A stretch of DNA of 32,382 nt. Origin: Rubrivivax sp. Its GTDB lineage: Bacteria; Pseudomonadota; Gammaproteobacteria; Burkholderiales; Burkholderiaceae_C. Below, piece after piece: positions 14,327-23,373 of the stretch; within the stretch, counting starts at the first letter, position 1, and the number at the start of each line of letters is the position of its first letter. The DNA lies in NCBI GenBank assembly GCA_016790395.1, contig JAEUPH010000195.1:1-32382 (forward strand), read 5' to 3'. Position numbers and translations under genes: made by a program. The notes under the pieces are model-generated. The model was not told the origin of the DNA. It saw only the letters and a list, made by a program, of their open reading frames with translations, and did no database searches.

Positions 14327-15726
14327 GCCGCACCGCGGCGCTGGCCGCCCTCCTTCTGGGGCTCTCGGGGAGCGCGCAGGCGGCCGATCTGGACGGCAGC
14401 CGCCTTGCCGCGTGGTGGGGCGTGCCCTTCGCGGGCATGCTGCTGTCGATCGCGTTGATGCCTCTGCTGATTCCGAAGATCTGGCACCACCACTTCGGCA
14501 AGATCACGGCGGCCTGGTCGCTGGCGTTCCTGCTGCCCTTCGCCGTGTCGGCCGGCCCGGCGGCGGCCGGCGGCGTGGTGATGCACACGCTGCTGGGCGA
14601 GTACATCCCGTTCATTGCACTGCTGGTGGCACTGTTCACGGCGGCCGGCGGCATCTACGTGCGTGGCAACCTGCACGGCAGCCCCGGCACCAATGTCGCC
14701 ATCATGGCCATCGGGGCCCTGCTGGCCAGCGTGATGGGCACCACCGGGGCGTCGATGCTGATGATCCGCCCGCTGCTGCGCGCGAACGACAACCGCCGGC
14801 ACCGCGCCCACGTGGTGGTGTTCTTCATCTTCATCGTCAGCAACGCCGGTGGCTCGCTCACGCCGCTGGGCGACCCGCCCTTGTTCCTGGGCTTCCTCAA
14901 GGGCGTGGACTTCTTCTGGACAGCGCGGCATGTGTTCCCCCAGACCGCCTTTCTCGTCGCCGCGCTGCTGGCCATCTTCTGGCTCATGGACCGTGGCTGG
15001 TACCGGGAGGAAGGGGTGCTGCCGGTGGATCCGACGCCCGACACGCGGTCCTGGGGCCTGGACGGCGCGATCAACTTCCTGCCGCTGGCGCTGGTGGTGG
15101 CCCTGGTGCTGATGAGCGGCACCTGGAAGCCCGGCATCGCCTTCCAGATCGCGGGCACCAGCGTCGAACTGCAGCAGATCGTGCGCGATGTCGCGCTGGT
15201 CGGCGTGACCCTGCTGTCGCTGGCCATCACGCCCCGCGGCGTGCGCGAGGCCAACCAGTTCTCCTGGGCGCCGATGGCCGAGGTGGCCAAGCTCTTCGCC
15301 GGCATCTTCATCACCATGGTGCCCGTGCTGGCCATGTTGAAGGCCGGTACCGCCGGGCCGTTCGCGGCGGTGGCGCACGCCGTCACCGGGGCCGATGGCC
15401 AGCCGCTGCCCTGGGTGTACTTCTGGCTCAGTGGTGCGCTGAGTTCCTTCCTCGACAACGCACCCACCTACCTGGTGTTCTTCAATCTGGCCGGGGGTGA
15501 TCCGCAGGTGCTGATGAACGCGATGGCGCCGACCTTGGCCGCCATCTCGGCGGGCTCGGTCTTCATGGGTGCCAACACCTACATCGGGAATGCGCCCAAC
15601 TTCATGGTCAAGGCCATCGCCGAGGACCGCGGCGTGCCCATGCCCAGCTTCTTCGGCTACATGCTGCGCAGCGGCATCTTCCTGCTGCCGTTGTTCGTGG
15701 TGATGACCTTCATCTGGTTCCTCTGA
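14323..15726 (+). CDS. Sodium:proton antiporter-like membrane transporter (NhaD / ion transporter superfamily)
   Basis: This is a 467-residue inner-membrane protein with about 11-12 hydrophobic segments. A possible signal sequence (residues 1-20, ending AQA-AD) precedes the first helices. Two internally related re-entrant signatures are visible: SNAGGSLTPLGDPPLFLGFL in the first half and DNAPTYLVFFNLAG plus GANTYIGNAPNFMVKAIAE in the second. These are typical of NhaD-like antiporters and related ArsB/CitM-type carriers. It probably exchanges Na+ for H+, but carboxylate transport is a possible alternative. The ATG at 14323 overlaps the nitroreductase stop. Confidence 0.9.
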   Translation: MSRTAALAALLLGLSGSAQAADLDGSRLAAWWGVPFAGMLLSIALMPLLIPKIWHHHFGKITAAWSLAFLLPFAVSAGPAAAGGVVMHTLLGEYIPFIALLVALFTAAGGIYVRGNLHGSPGTNVAIMAIGALLASVMGTTGASMLMIRPLLRANDNRRHRAHVVVFFIFIVSNAGGSLTPLGDPPLFLGFLKGVDFFWTARHVFPQTAFLVAALLAIFWLMDRGWYREEGVLPVDPTPDTRSWGLDGAINFLPLALVVALVLMSGTWKPGIAFQIAGTSVELQQIVRDVALVGVTLLSLAITPRGVREANQFSWAPMAEVAKLFAGIFITMVPVLAMLKAGTAGPFAAVAHAVTGADGQPLPWVYFWLSGALSSFLDNAPTYLVFFNLAGGDPQVLMNAMAPTLAAISAGSVFMGANTYIGNAPNFMVKAIAEDRGVPMPSFFGYMLRSGIFLLPLFVVMTFIWFL

Positions 15727-15739
15727 GGAAGGCTCAGCC

Positions 15740-16732
15740 ATGTTTCGACCGAACATCCTGCTGGCCCGGGCCATCTTTCCCGAGGCCGTCGCGAAGCTGC
15801 GGCAGCACTTCGACGTCGAAGAGAACCCCGAGGACGCCGAGCACGGCTTCGAGGCGCTCTCCGCCCGCCTGAAAGGCAAGCAGGGCCTTCTCTGCACCGC
15901 TGGCGAACCCATCACGGCGGCACTGCTGGACGCCCACCCGCAGCTCAAGGCCGTTTGCCTGATGACCGTGGGCTACAACAACGTCGACGTGCCGGCCTGC
16001 ACCGCGCGCGGCGTGCTGGCCACCAACGCGCCCGGCGTGCTGACCGAGACCACGGCCGACCTGGGCTTTGCGCTGATGATGGCCACGGCGCGGCGCATGT
16101 CCGAGGCCGAGCGTTTCCTGCGCAGCGGCCAGTGGACGAAGTGGCGCTACGACCTGCTCACCGGCAGCGACGTGCACGGCGCCACGCTGGGCATCCTGGG
16201 CATGGGGCGCATCGGGCAGGCCATCGCGCGGCGCGGCGCCTTCGGCTTCGGCATGAAGGTGATCTACCACAACCGCTCGCGCCTGCCCGAGTCCGACGAG
16301 ACGCCGCTCGGCGCGCGCTACGTCGACAAGGCCACGCTGCTGCGGGAGAGCGACCACCTGGTCCTGGTGCTGCCCTACAGCGCCAGCAGCCGCCACGCCA
16401 TCGGCGCGGCCGAGCTGGCGCAGATGAAGCCCACGGCCACGCTCACCAACGTGGCGCGCGGCGGCATCGTCGACGACGCGGCGCTCGCCGTGGCGCTGCG
16501 CGAGAGGCGCATCGCTGCGGCCGGCCTGGACGTCTTCGAGGGCGAGCCCGCGGTGCACCCGGCGCTGCTGGAGCTGCCCAACGTCGTGCTGCTGCCGCAC
16601 ATCGGCAGCGCCACGGAGGCCACGCGCCGCGCCATGGTGGGCTGCGCGGTGGACAACCTCGTCGCCGCGCTCACCGGCGGCGTGCCACCGACGCCGGTCA
16701 ATCCGGAGGTCCTGCCGCTGCGCCTGGGCTGA
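15740..16732 (+). CDS. D-2-hydroxyacid dehydrogenase (glyoxylate/hydroxypyruvate reductase type)
   Basis: This is a 330-residue NAD(P)H enzyme that interconverts 2-oxoacids and D-2-hydroxyacids. The nucleotide-binding motif GMGRIGQ is at 154-160, and the catalytic triad is Arg240 (NVARGG), Glu269 (DVFEGEP) and His287 (LPHIGSAT). The segment MTVGYNNVDVPACTARGV (75-92) is typical of the GhrB/GyaR branch, making glyoxylate or hydroxypyruvate the likely substrate. After the GMGRIG motif the sequence reads YHNRSRLP, and the basic residues there would suit NADPH. A GAGGA box overlaps the preceding stop and lies about 11 bases before the ATG, so it follows the antiporter in the same transcript. Confidence 0.94.
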   Translation: MFRPNILLARAIFPEAVAKLRQHFDVEENPEDAEHGFEALSARLKGKQGLLCTAGEPITAALLDAHPQLKAVCLMTVGYNNVDVPACTARGVLATNAPGVLTETTADLGFALMMATARRMSEAERFLRSGQWTKWRYDLLTGSDVHGATLGILGMGRIGQAIARRGAFGFGMKVIYHNRSRLPESDETPLGARYVDKATLLRESDHLVLVLPYSASSRHAIGAAELAQMKPTATLTNVARGGIVDDAALAVALRERRIAAAGLDVFEGEPAVHPALLELPNVVLLPHIGSATEATRRAMVGCAVDNLVAALTGGVPPTPVNPEVLPLRLG

Positions 16733-16745
16733 GACAATCGGGCCC

Positions 16746-17957
16746 ATGCCCGAATGGTTGGTCCCGGCGCTGCTCTTCGCGGTGCTGCTGTTGCTGCTGT
16801 GGATCGCGCTGCGTCCGCGCGATGCCGGGCCGGTGAGGGAGATCGAGCGCCTGGAGCGCGAACTGCGTGACGAACTCGGTCGCCAGGGGCAGGGCACGCG
16901 CGCCGATCTGGCCAGCTTCCAGCAGATGCTGCTCACGCAGAGCAGCGACCTGGCGCGCACGCAGAACGAGCAGTTGCGCCAGCTGTCCGAGGCCAACGAG
17001 CGACGCCTGCTGGCTCTGCAGGAAGGCAACGAGAAGAAGCTCGACCAGATGCGCGCCACGGTCGACGAAAAGCTGCACGCCACGCTGGAGCAGCGCCTGG
17101 GCGAGAGCTTCAGGCAGGTGGCCGAGCGCCTGGAGCAGGTGCACAAGGGACTGGGCGAGATGCAGACTTTGGCGCGCGACGTGGGCGCGCTCAACCGCGT
17201 GCTGACCAACGTGAAGACGCGCGGCATCTTCGGCGAGATGCAGCTGGCCGCGTTGCTGGAGCAGGTGTTCACGCCCGAGCAGTACGCCACCAACGTGGTC
17301 ACCGTCCCGGGCAGCAGCGAGCGCGTGGAGTTCGCCATCCGGCTGCCGGGGCAGCGCGACGACGGCGTGCCGCTGTGGCTGCCCATCGACGCCAAGTTCC
17401 CGCGCGAGGACTACGAGCGCTTGCTCGAAGCGCAGGACCGGGCCGACCCCGAGGCGGTGGAAGGCGCGGCCAAGGCCATCGAGACCCGGCTGCGCCTGGA
17501 AGCGCGGAGCATCCGCGACAAGTACGTGGCGCCACCGCACACCACCGATTTCGGCATGCTGTTCGTGCCCACCGAAGGCCTGTACGCCGAGGCCCTGCGC
17601 CGCCCCGGCCTGCTGGAGGCGCTGCAGCGCGAGTTCAAGGTCATGCTGGTGGGCCCCACCACGCTGCTGGCGACGTTGACGAGCCTGCAGATGGGTTTCC
17701 GCACGCTGGCTTTGGAGCAGCGCTCTGCCGAGGTCTGGGAGGTGCTGGGCGCGGTGAAGACGGAGTTCGGCAGGTTCGGCGAGGTGCTGGCCCGGACCAA
17801 GAAGAAGCTCGACGAAGCCAGCAGCAGCATCGATGCCGCGGCCACGCGCACTCGGGCCATGGAGCGCAGACTCAAGTCCGTGGAAGCGTTGCCCGACGTT
17901 CAGGCGGCGCAGCTGCTGCCCGGCCTCGTGGCGAGCGAAGACGAGCGCGATGGCTGA
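16746..17957 (+). CDS. rmuC: DNA recombination protein RmuC homologue
   Basis: This 403-residue protein begins with one membrane helix (about residues 4-23), followed by a long charged coiled coil (about 32-150) and the RmuC domain. The latter includes NVKTRGIFGEMQLAALLEQ, PIDAKFPREDYERL and FGMLFVPTEGLYAEAL, the conserved stretches of a restriction-endonuclease-like fold. RmuC restrains inversions at short inverted repeats in E. coli; its exact activity is unsettled. It starts 13 bases after the dehydrogenase stop and overlaps the transporter gene by eight bases. Confidence 0.95.
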   Translation: MPEWLVPALLFAVLLLLLWIALRPRDAGPVREIERLERELRDELGRQGQGTRADLASFQQMLLTQSSDLARTQNEQLRQLSEANERRLLALQEGNEKKLDQMRATVDEKLHATLEQRLGESFRQVAERLEQVHKGLGEMQTLARDVGALNRVLTNVKTRGIFGEMQLAALLEQVFTPEQYATNVVTVPGSSERVEFAIRLPGQRDDGVPLWLPIDAKFPREDYERLLEAQDRADPEAVEGAAKAIETRLRLEARSIRDKYVAPPHTTDFGMLFVPTEGLYAEALRRPGLLEALQREFKVMLVGPTTLLATLTSLQMGFRTLALEQRSAEVWEVLGAVKTEFGRFGEVLARTKKKLDEASSSIDAAATRTRAMERRLKSVEALPDVQAAQLLPGLVASEDERDG

Positions 17958-19140
17958 GCCGGCGCAGCCGGATGCCGGCGACGGCCGGCTGATCGCCGCG
18001 CTGGTGGCCGGCCAGCTGGGCCTGCATTCGGCGATGGCCGGGCTGCGGCTGGCAGCGCCGCTGCAGGCGCTGGACGAGGGTTTCAGCGCCTGGTCGGTCG
18101 GCCTGCTGCTGGCGCTCTTCGCGCTGGCCCCGGTGGTCACGGCCATGCCGGCCGGGCGACTGGCGGACCGGCTGGGCTACCACCGCCCCGTGCAGCTGGC
18201 CGTGGGGCTGAGCGCCGGTGGATGTGGCCTCGCCGTCCTGTCCACCTTCACGGTGGGCTGGGTTCACGTGGCCCTGCTGGCGGCGGGCGCGCTGGCCGTG
18301 GGCGCCGGGGCCAACACGGGCATGCTGACCATCCAGCGCACCGGCGGCCAGGTGGCGCGCGACAGCACCGAGCGGCTGCGCGTCTTCAGCTGGCTCGGCA
18401 TCGCGCCTTCGTTCTCCAACGCCATCGGGCCCGTGACCACGGGTTTCGTGATCGACCTCTTCGGCTACCGTGCGGCCTATGTCGTGCTGATGCTCATGCC
18501 GCTGGCCACCATCGTCGCAGCGCGCCAGGTGCCCCGGCTGGCGCCCCGGGTGGCGGCGGCACGGGAGCCGGGCCGCCGCGCCTGGGACCTGCTGAAGCAG
18601 CCCGGCTTCGCGCGGCTGCTGCTGGTGAACTGGCTGCTGGCCACCTGCTGGGACGTGCACACTTTCGCCGTGCCGGTGCTGGGCCACGAGCGCGGCTTCA
18701 CGGCCAGCACCATCGGGCTCATCCTGGGGGCCTTCACGCTCTCGGTCACGGCCATCCGGGTCGTCATCCCGCTGCTGGCCCATCGGCTGGACGAGACCAC
18801 TGTGCTGCGGCTGGCGATGCTGGGCACGGCGGCGGTGTTCGCGGCCTATCCGCTGGCGCCCAGCGCGGCCTTCATGGCCGGGCTCGCGGTCCTGCTCGGC
18901 GTGACGCTGGGCAGCGTGCAGCCCATGGTGATGTCCATGCTGCACGATCTCACGCCCGACCACCGCCACGGCGAAGCGCTGGCTTTCCGTTCCATGGCCA
19001 TCAACGCCAGCAGCACGGTGATGCCGCTGGCCTTCGGCGCCGCGGGCGCGCTGGCCGGTGCGGGCCTGCTGTTCTGGGTGGTGGGTGGCGCCGTGGGCGC
19101 GGGCAACTGGCTCGTGCGCCGGCAGGTGCCGGCATCCTGA
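17950..19140 (+). CDS. Major facilitator superfamily transporter
   Basis: This is a 396-residue permease with about 12 predicted transmembrane helices. The loop GRLADRLGYHRP between helices 2 and 3 is the MFS A-motif, and a weaker counterpart, LAHRLDETTVLR, lies in the second half. The N-terminus is short and cytoplasmic. The start is the ATG at 17950, inside the end of rmuC in another frame. Substrate is not predictable; the fold and the lack of a long central loop fit a drug/metabolite exporter or sugar-type carrier. It ends three bases from the stop of the convergent gene, with no hairpin between. Confidence 0.9.
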   Translation: MAEPAQPDAGDGRLIAALVAGQLGLHSAMAGLRLAAPLQALDEGFSAWSVGLLLALFALAPVVTAMPAGRLADRLGYHRPVQLAVGLSAGGCGLAVLSTFTVGWVHVALLAAGALAVGAGANTGMLTIQRTGGQVARDSTERLRVFSWLGIAPSFSNAIGPVTTGFVIDLFGYRAAYVVLMLMPLATIVAARQVPRLAPRVAAAREPGRRAWDLLKQPGFARLLLVNWLLATCWDVHTFAVPVLGHERGFTASTIGLILGAFTLSVTAIRVVIPLLAHRLDETTVLRLAMLGTAAVFAAYPLAPSAAFMAGLAVLLGVTLGSVQPMVMSMLHDLTPDHRHGEALAFRSMAINASSTVMPLAFGAAGALAGAGLLFWVVGGAVGAGNWLVRRQVPAS

Positions 19141-19143
19141 GCT

Positions 19144-19758
19144 TCAGAAGCGGATGCCGCCTTGCGGTGCGACGTCCACGTCGGGCGGCGGCGCCGGGGC
19201 GGGCGCAGCAGCGCGGGCGGGCGCCGGCGTTGCGCGTTCGACCAGCGGCTGCGGCTGCGGCACCGGCCAGTTCCTCGGCAGCTTGGATTCGCGCGGGTAG
19301 CCCGCGGCGTCCAGGAAGGCCGTCCAGTCGCTTTCGGAGAAGCCGCGCACCGGCTGTGCGCCGACGTTCATCGCCGGCACGCTGCGGCCGCCGACGGCCC
19401 GTTCCAGCGCCGCGGCGTCTTCCTCGGTGGTGACGCGGCGTTCGCTGTACGGGATGCCGCGCGTCTGCAGCAGCTTGCGGCCGGCATCGCAAGGCACGCA
19501 GTCCGGCGTGGTGTACAGGGTGACCGGGTAGCGCGCGACCGGCGTGCGCAGTTCGACCGGCAGGGAGGCGTCGCCCTGGGCGTTCTGCTGCACCGTGGTA
19601 CGGCCCATCGTCGTGACGCGCACGCTGCCGTCGGTGGGTGGGCGGTCGGTGTAGGTGACGCTGCCGTCGGGGCGCACGACCTTGTACTGCGCCAGCGCCG
19701 GCAGCACGGGCAGCAGCACGATCGCCAGCACGAGGGTGCGCATCGGTGATGTCGTCAT
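19144..19758 (-). CDS. Exported DUF4124/glutaredoxin-domain protein
   Basis: This is a 204-residue protein with a signal peptide (hydrophobic stretch 8-22, cleavage near LALA-QYK). A DUF4124 module follows (QYKVVRPDGSVTYTDRPP, about 24-41). A glutaredoxin/thioredoxin-like domain occupies about 77-155 with the active site Cys87-Val-Pro-Cys90 and the cis-proline loop GGRSVPAMNV. The last 50 residues are a Pro/Ala-rich tail. It should be a periplasmic or envelope thiol-disulfide protein. GGAG ten bases before the ATG at 19758 supports that start; the ATG at 19743 would give a tighter signal peptide. It lies 25 bases after prlC and is probably co-transcribed with it. Confidence 0.9.
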   Translation of the reverse strand: MTTSPMRTLVLAIVLLPVLPALAQYKVVRPDGSVTYTDRPPTDGSVRVTTMGRTTVQQNAQGDASLPVELRTPVARYPVTLYTTPDCVPCDAGRKLLQTRGIPYSERRVTTEEDAAALERAVGGRSVPAMNVGAQPVRGFSESDWTAFLDAAGYPRESKLPRNWPVPQPQPLVERATPAPARAAAPAPAPPPDVDVAPQGGIRF

Positions 19759-19783
19759 GTCCAGCACTCCAGGGTGGGTGGCC

Positions 19784-21799
19784 TCAGGCCAAGCCTTGAT
19801 GGCGGAGCATAGCGTCCAGACTGGGATCGCGCCCACGGAAGGCGCGGAAGCTCTCCAGCGCAGGCCGGCTGCCTCCGACTTCGAGGATCTGTTCACGGAA
19901 GCGAGCGCCCGTGGCGGGGTCGAAGATGCCGGCTTCCTCGAAGGCGCCGAAGGCATCGGCCGAGAGCACTTCGGCCCAGGCATAACCGTAGTAGCCGGCC
20001 GCATAGCCGCCGTCGAAGATGTGCGTGAAGGTGTGCGGGTAGCGCAGGAAGGGCGGGGCGGCCACCGGCTGGATCTCGGCGTTGACCTCCTCGGCCACGG
20101 CCTGGGGGCGGGAGGCGGCCGCGGGTTCGGTGTGCAGGCGCATGTCGAACAGCGCGAACTCGCACTGGCGCAGCAGCGACAGGCCGCTCTGGAAGTGGCG
20201 TGCCGCGAGCATGCGGTCGTACAGCGCGCGCGGCAGGGGCTCGCCGGTGTCGACGTGCGCCGTGAGCCGCTGCAGGACGTCCCATTCCCAGCAGAAGTTC
20301 TCCATGAACTGGCTGGGCAGTTCGACCGCGTCACCCTCGACGCCCGCGATGCCGGCCACCGCGCGCTCGTCCACCTGCGTCAGCATGTGGTGCAGCCCGT
20401 GGCCGAACTCGTGGAACAGGGTGATGAGGTCGTCGTGCGTCAGCAGCGCGGGCCGCCCGCCCACCGGCGGCGCGAAGTTGCACACCAGGTGGGCCACCGG
20501 CAGCTGCAGCCCGCCTTCGGGCCGCTTCCAGCGCGAGCGGCTGTCGTCCATCCAGGCACCGCCCTGCTTGCCGGTGCGCGCGTAGGGGTCCAGGTAGAAC
20601 GAGGCCACCGGGCGCTCGCCGCGGAAGATGCGGTAGTGGCGAACGCTGTCGTGCCAGACCGGCGCCGGCTCGGCACGGATGGCCACGCCGAACAGCGTCT
20701 CCACCAACCGGAACAGGCCTTGCAGCACGCGCGGTTCGGTGAAGTAGCTCTTGACCTCCTGCGCGCTGAAGGCAAAGCGGCGCTCCTTGAGCTTCTCGCT
20801 GGCGTAGGCGCGGTCCCAGGCCTGCAGGTCGGCGATGCCCAGCTCGGCGGCGGCAAAGGCACGCAGCTCGGCCAGTTCGCGCTCGGCGAAGGGGCGGGCG
20901 CGACGCGCCAGGTCGCGCACGAAGGCCAGCACTTCGTCAGGCGTGCGCGCCATCTTGGGCACCAGCGCGGCGTGGGCGTAGGTGGGGTAGCCCAGCAACG
21001 CGGCTTCCTCGGCCCGCAGTGCCAACAGCTCGGCCATCAGCGGGCCGTTGTCGCGGGTTGCGTCACCCAACTCGCTGGCCCGCGTGGCCCAGGCACGGAA
21101 GAGCTGCTCGCGCAGCGCGCGGTCGTTGGCGAACTGCATCACGGGCGTGTAGCAGGGCGCGCGCAGCGTCAGGCGGCAGCCTTCTGCGCCGGCGGCGGCC
21201 GCGGCCTCGCGCGCTGCGGCCACCACATCCTCGGGCACGCCGGCCAGGCGCGATGCGGGGACGTCGAGCGTGAAGGCGTCGGTGGCGTCCAGCACGTTCT
21301 CGCCGAACTTCTGCGACAGGGCACCGGCACGGTCCTGGATGTCGGCATAGCGCTCGCGCTGCGGGCCCTGCAGTTCGGCGCCGCCCAGCACGAAGTCGCG
21401 CAGCGCGTCCGAAAGCGCCTTGCGCTGGGCGGGTTGCAGGCTCCCGGCAGCCGGGCTGGCGGCGATGGCCTTGTACCTGGCGTACAGCCGGGCATCGGCG
21501 TTCAGGCGCGTGCTGAAGTCGATGACCAGGGGCAGGCACTCGCCATGGGCGGCCCGCAGTTCCGGGGTGTTCACCACGTTCTGCAGGTGGTTCACGTGCG
21601 ACCACGCGCGGAACAGCCGCTCCACCGGCACGTCCAGCACCAGAGCCAGCGCATCCCAGTCGGCCGCGACCGCGGGCGACACGGCCTTCTCGAGCGCAGC
21701 TTCGGCCGCCGCCAGCAACTCGACGATGGCCGGTTTCACGTGCTCCGGGCGCACCGCCGCGAACGGCGTCGGGTCGCCGCCTTCGAGGAGCGGGTTCAT
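19784..21799 (-). CDS. prlC: Oligopeptidase A (M3 metallopeptidase)
   Basis: This is a 671-residue cytosolic zinc peptidase that degrades short peptides, including cleaved signal peptides. The zinc motif [11 protein letters not shown] lies near residue 462, with the third ligand Glu in the following conserved helix. Other family stretches are [19 protein letters not shown] and the C-terminal [18 protein letters not shown]. The length matches E. coli OpdA (680). The chain begins MNPLLEGGD. The start codon overlaps the folD stop as ATGA, so it is translated in coupling with folD. Confidence 0.97.
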   Translation of the reverse strand: MNPLLEGGDPTPFAAVRPEHVKPAIVELLAAAEAALEKAVSPAVAADWDALALVLDVPVERLFRAWSHVNHLQNVVNTPELRAAHGECLPLVIDFSTRLNADARLYARYKAIAASPAAGSLQPAQRKALSDALRDFVLGGAELQGPQRERYADIQDRAGALSQKFGENVLDATDAFTLDVPASRLAGVPEDVVAAAREAAAAAGAEGCRLTLRAPCYTPVMQFANDRALREQLFRAWATRASELGDATRDNGPLMAELLALRAEEAALLGYPTYAHAALVPKMARTPDEVLAFVRDLARRARPFAERELAELRAFAAAELGIADLQAWDRAYASEKLKERRFAFSAQEVKSYFTEPRVLQGLFRLVETLFGVAIRAEPAPVWHDSVRHYRIFRGERPVASFYLDPYARTGKQGGAWMDDSRSRWKRPEGGLQLPVAHLVCNFAPPVGGRPALLTHDDLITLFHEFGHGLHHMLTQVDERAVAGIAGVEGDAVELPSQFMENFCWEWDVLQRLTAHVDTGEPLPRALYDRMLAARHFQSGLSLLRQCEFALFDMRLHTEPAAASRPQAVAEEVNAEIQPVAAPPFLRYPHTFTHIFDGGYAAGYYGYAWAEVLSADAFGAFEEAGIFDPATGARFREQILEVGGSRPALESFRAFRGRDPSLDAMLRHQGLA

Positions 21800-22653
21800 C
21801 GCACGACCTCGGCGGCCTGCAGCGTGTTCGCGAGCAGCATCGTGATGGTCATCGGGCCCACGCCACCCGGAACGGGCGTGATACGGCCGCTGTCGCCCAG
21901 TGCTTCGCGCAAGGCGGGAAAATCGACGTCGCCACAGAGCTTGCCCTCGTCGTCACGGTTCATGCCGACGTCGATGATCACCGCACCCGGCTTGACCATG
22001 TCGGCCGTGAGCGTGTTGCGCCGCCCGACCGCCACCACCACCACGTCGGCGTGGCGCGTGTGCGCGGCGATGTCGGGCGTGGCGCTGTGACAGACGGTGA
22101 CCGTGGCGTTGGCCTGCAGCAGCAGCATGGCCATGGGCTTGCCCACGGTGTTGCTGCGGCCGATGACGACGGCCCGCTTGCCCTTGAGCGCCACGCCGGT
22201 GCTTTCGATCAGCTTCATGCAGCCGTAGGGCGTGGCCGGGCGCAGGCCGGGCAGCCCGCTCATGAGCGAACCGGCGCTGTGCACGGAAAAGCCATCCACG
22301 TCCTTGGCCGTGGCGATGGCCTCGATCACCTTGTGCGGGTCGATGTGTCTGGGCACCGGCATCTGCACGAGGATGCCGTGGATCGCTGGATCGGCGTTCA
22401 GCGCGGCGATGCGGGCCAGCAGGTCGGCTTCGGGGAGCGTGGCTTCGTACTTCTCCAGGACCGAGTGGAAGCCGCACTCCTCGCAGGCCTTGACCTTGTT
22501 GCGCACGTAGACGGCGCTGGCAGGGTCGTCGCCGACGAGGATGACGGCGAGTCCCGGACGGCGGCCGGCGCCAGCCAGGGCGGCGGCGCGGGCGCCGATC
22601 TCGGCGCGCAGGCTCTTGGACAGCGCGACGCCGTCGATCAACTGGGCTGGCAT
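21796..22653 (-). CDS. folD: Bifunctional methylenetetrahydrofolate dehydrogenase/cyclohydrolase
   Basis: FolD converts 5,10-methylene-THF to 10-formyl-THF with NADP+, feeding purine and fMet-tRNA synthesis. The 285-residue protein shows [20 protein letters not shown] with the catalytic lysine near residue 55, the signature [13 protein letters not shown], the NADP motif [11 protein letters not shown] and the C-terminal [16 protein letters not shown]. All are intact. It is the first gene of the folD-prlC-glutaredoxin run and follows the response-regulator gene, separated by a hairpin. Confidence 0.97.
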   Translation of the reverse strand: MPAQLIDGVALSKSLRAEIGARAAALAGAGRRPGLAVILVGDDPASAVYVRNKVKACEECGFHSVLEKYEATLPEADLLARIAALNADPAIHGILVQMPVPRHIDPHKVIEAIATAKDVDGFSVHSAGSLMSGLPGLRPATPYGCMKLIESTGVALKGKRAVVIGRSNTVGKPMAMLLLQANATVTVCHSATPDIAAHTRHADVVVVAVGRRNTLTADMVKPGAVIIDVGMNRDDEGKLCGDVDFPALREALGDSGRITPVPGGVGPMTITMLLANTLQAAEVVR

Positions 22654-22677
22654 GAACGGGGCTCCCTGGAAACGAAG

Positions 22678-22698
22678 AAGGCCGCATCGAGCGGCCTT
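22678..22698 (-). terminator. Hairpin between the response-regulator gene and folD
   Basis: A perfect 8-bp stem AAGGCCGC/GCGGCCTT with loop ATCGA lies 23 bases after the response-regulator stop on the minus strand. The following minus-strand sequence is CTTCGTTTCC, only weakly T-rich. It probably attenuates or ends the two-component transcript before folD. Confidence 0.6.
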
Positions 22699-22720
22699 GG
22701 GGATCTTGGATGCGGCGTCT

Positions 22721-23344
22721 TCAGCTCTTGCTCTGCGCGCCCAGCGCGATCTTGAGCAGGTCGGCCACGGTGTTGGCGTTCAGCTTTTCCATGATGTTGG
22801 CGCGGTGCGCCTCCACCGTCTTGATGCTGATGCCCAGGTCGTCGGCGATCTGCTTGTTCAGGCGCCCGGCGACGATGCGCTCCAGGACCTGGGCTTCGCG
22901 CGTGGTCAGGCGCGACAGCAGGGCGTCGCGGCTGGCCTGTTCCTGGTGCTGGCTGAAGGCCTGGCGCGCCTGGTCGAGCATGCGCTCCACCAGGCCCAGC
23001 AGTTCCTCTTCCTTGAAGGGCTTCTCGATGAAGTCCATCGCGCCCTTCTTCATCGTCGTCACGGCCATGGGGACGTCGCCGTGGCCGGTGATGAAGACGA
23101 TGGGCAGCGGGCTCTTGCGCTCGAGCAGGCGGTCCTGCAGTTCCAGGCCGCTCATGCCATCCATGCGGATGTCGGCGATGAGGCAGGCCACCTCGCGGGG
23201 GTCGAAGCGCGAGAGGAACGATTCCGAGGAATCGAAGCACTTGACGCGGTAGTCCTTGCCTTCAAGCAACCATTGCAGGGAGTCGCGCACCGCCTCGTCG
23301 TCATCGACGACGTAGACCGTGCCTTTCTTCGGGATCAGGCTCAT
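22721..23344 (-). CDS. FixJ/NarL-family response regulator
   Basis: This is a 207-residue two-component transcription regulator. The receiver domain (about 9-125) has the acidic pocket Asp14-Asp16, the phospho-acceptor Asp58 (ADIRMDG) and the conserved lysine in IEKPF. A Q-rich linker leads to a LuxR-type helix-turn-helix (about 145-195) with [15 protein letters not shown] and [14 protein letters not shown]. Its closest style is FixJ/TtrR. It lies 29 bases after the histidine-kinase gene, so the two form a pair. The kinase gene is back to back with aceE, making the aceE promoter a natural candidate target (inference). Confidence 0.95.
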   Translation of the reverse strand: MSLIPKKGTVYVVDDDEAVRDSLQWLLEGKDYRVKCFDSSESFLSRFDPREVACLIADIRMDGMSGLELQDRLLERKSPLPIVFITGHGDVPMAVTTMKKGAMDFIEKPFKEEELLGLVERMLDQARQAFSQHQEQASRDALLSRLTTREAQVLERIVAGRLNKQIADDLGISIKTVEAHRANIMEKLNANTVADLLKIALGAQSKS

Positions 23345-23373
23345 GCGGGGCGGTGCTCGCGCACTGGAAAGGG

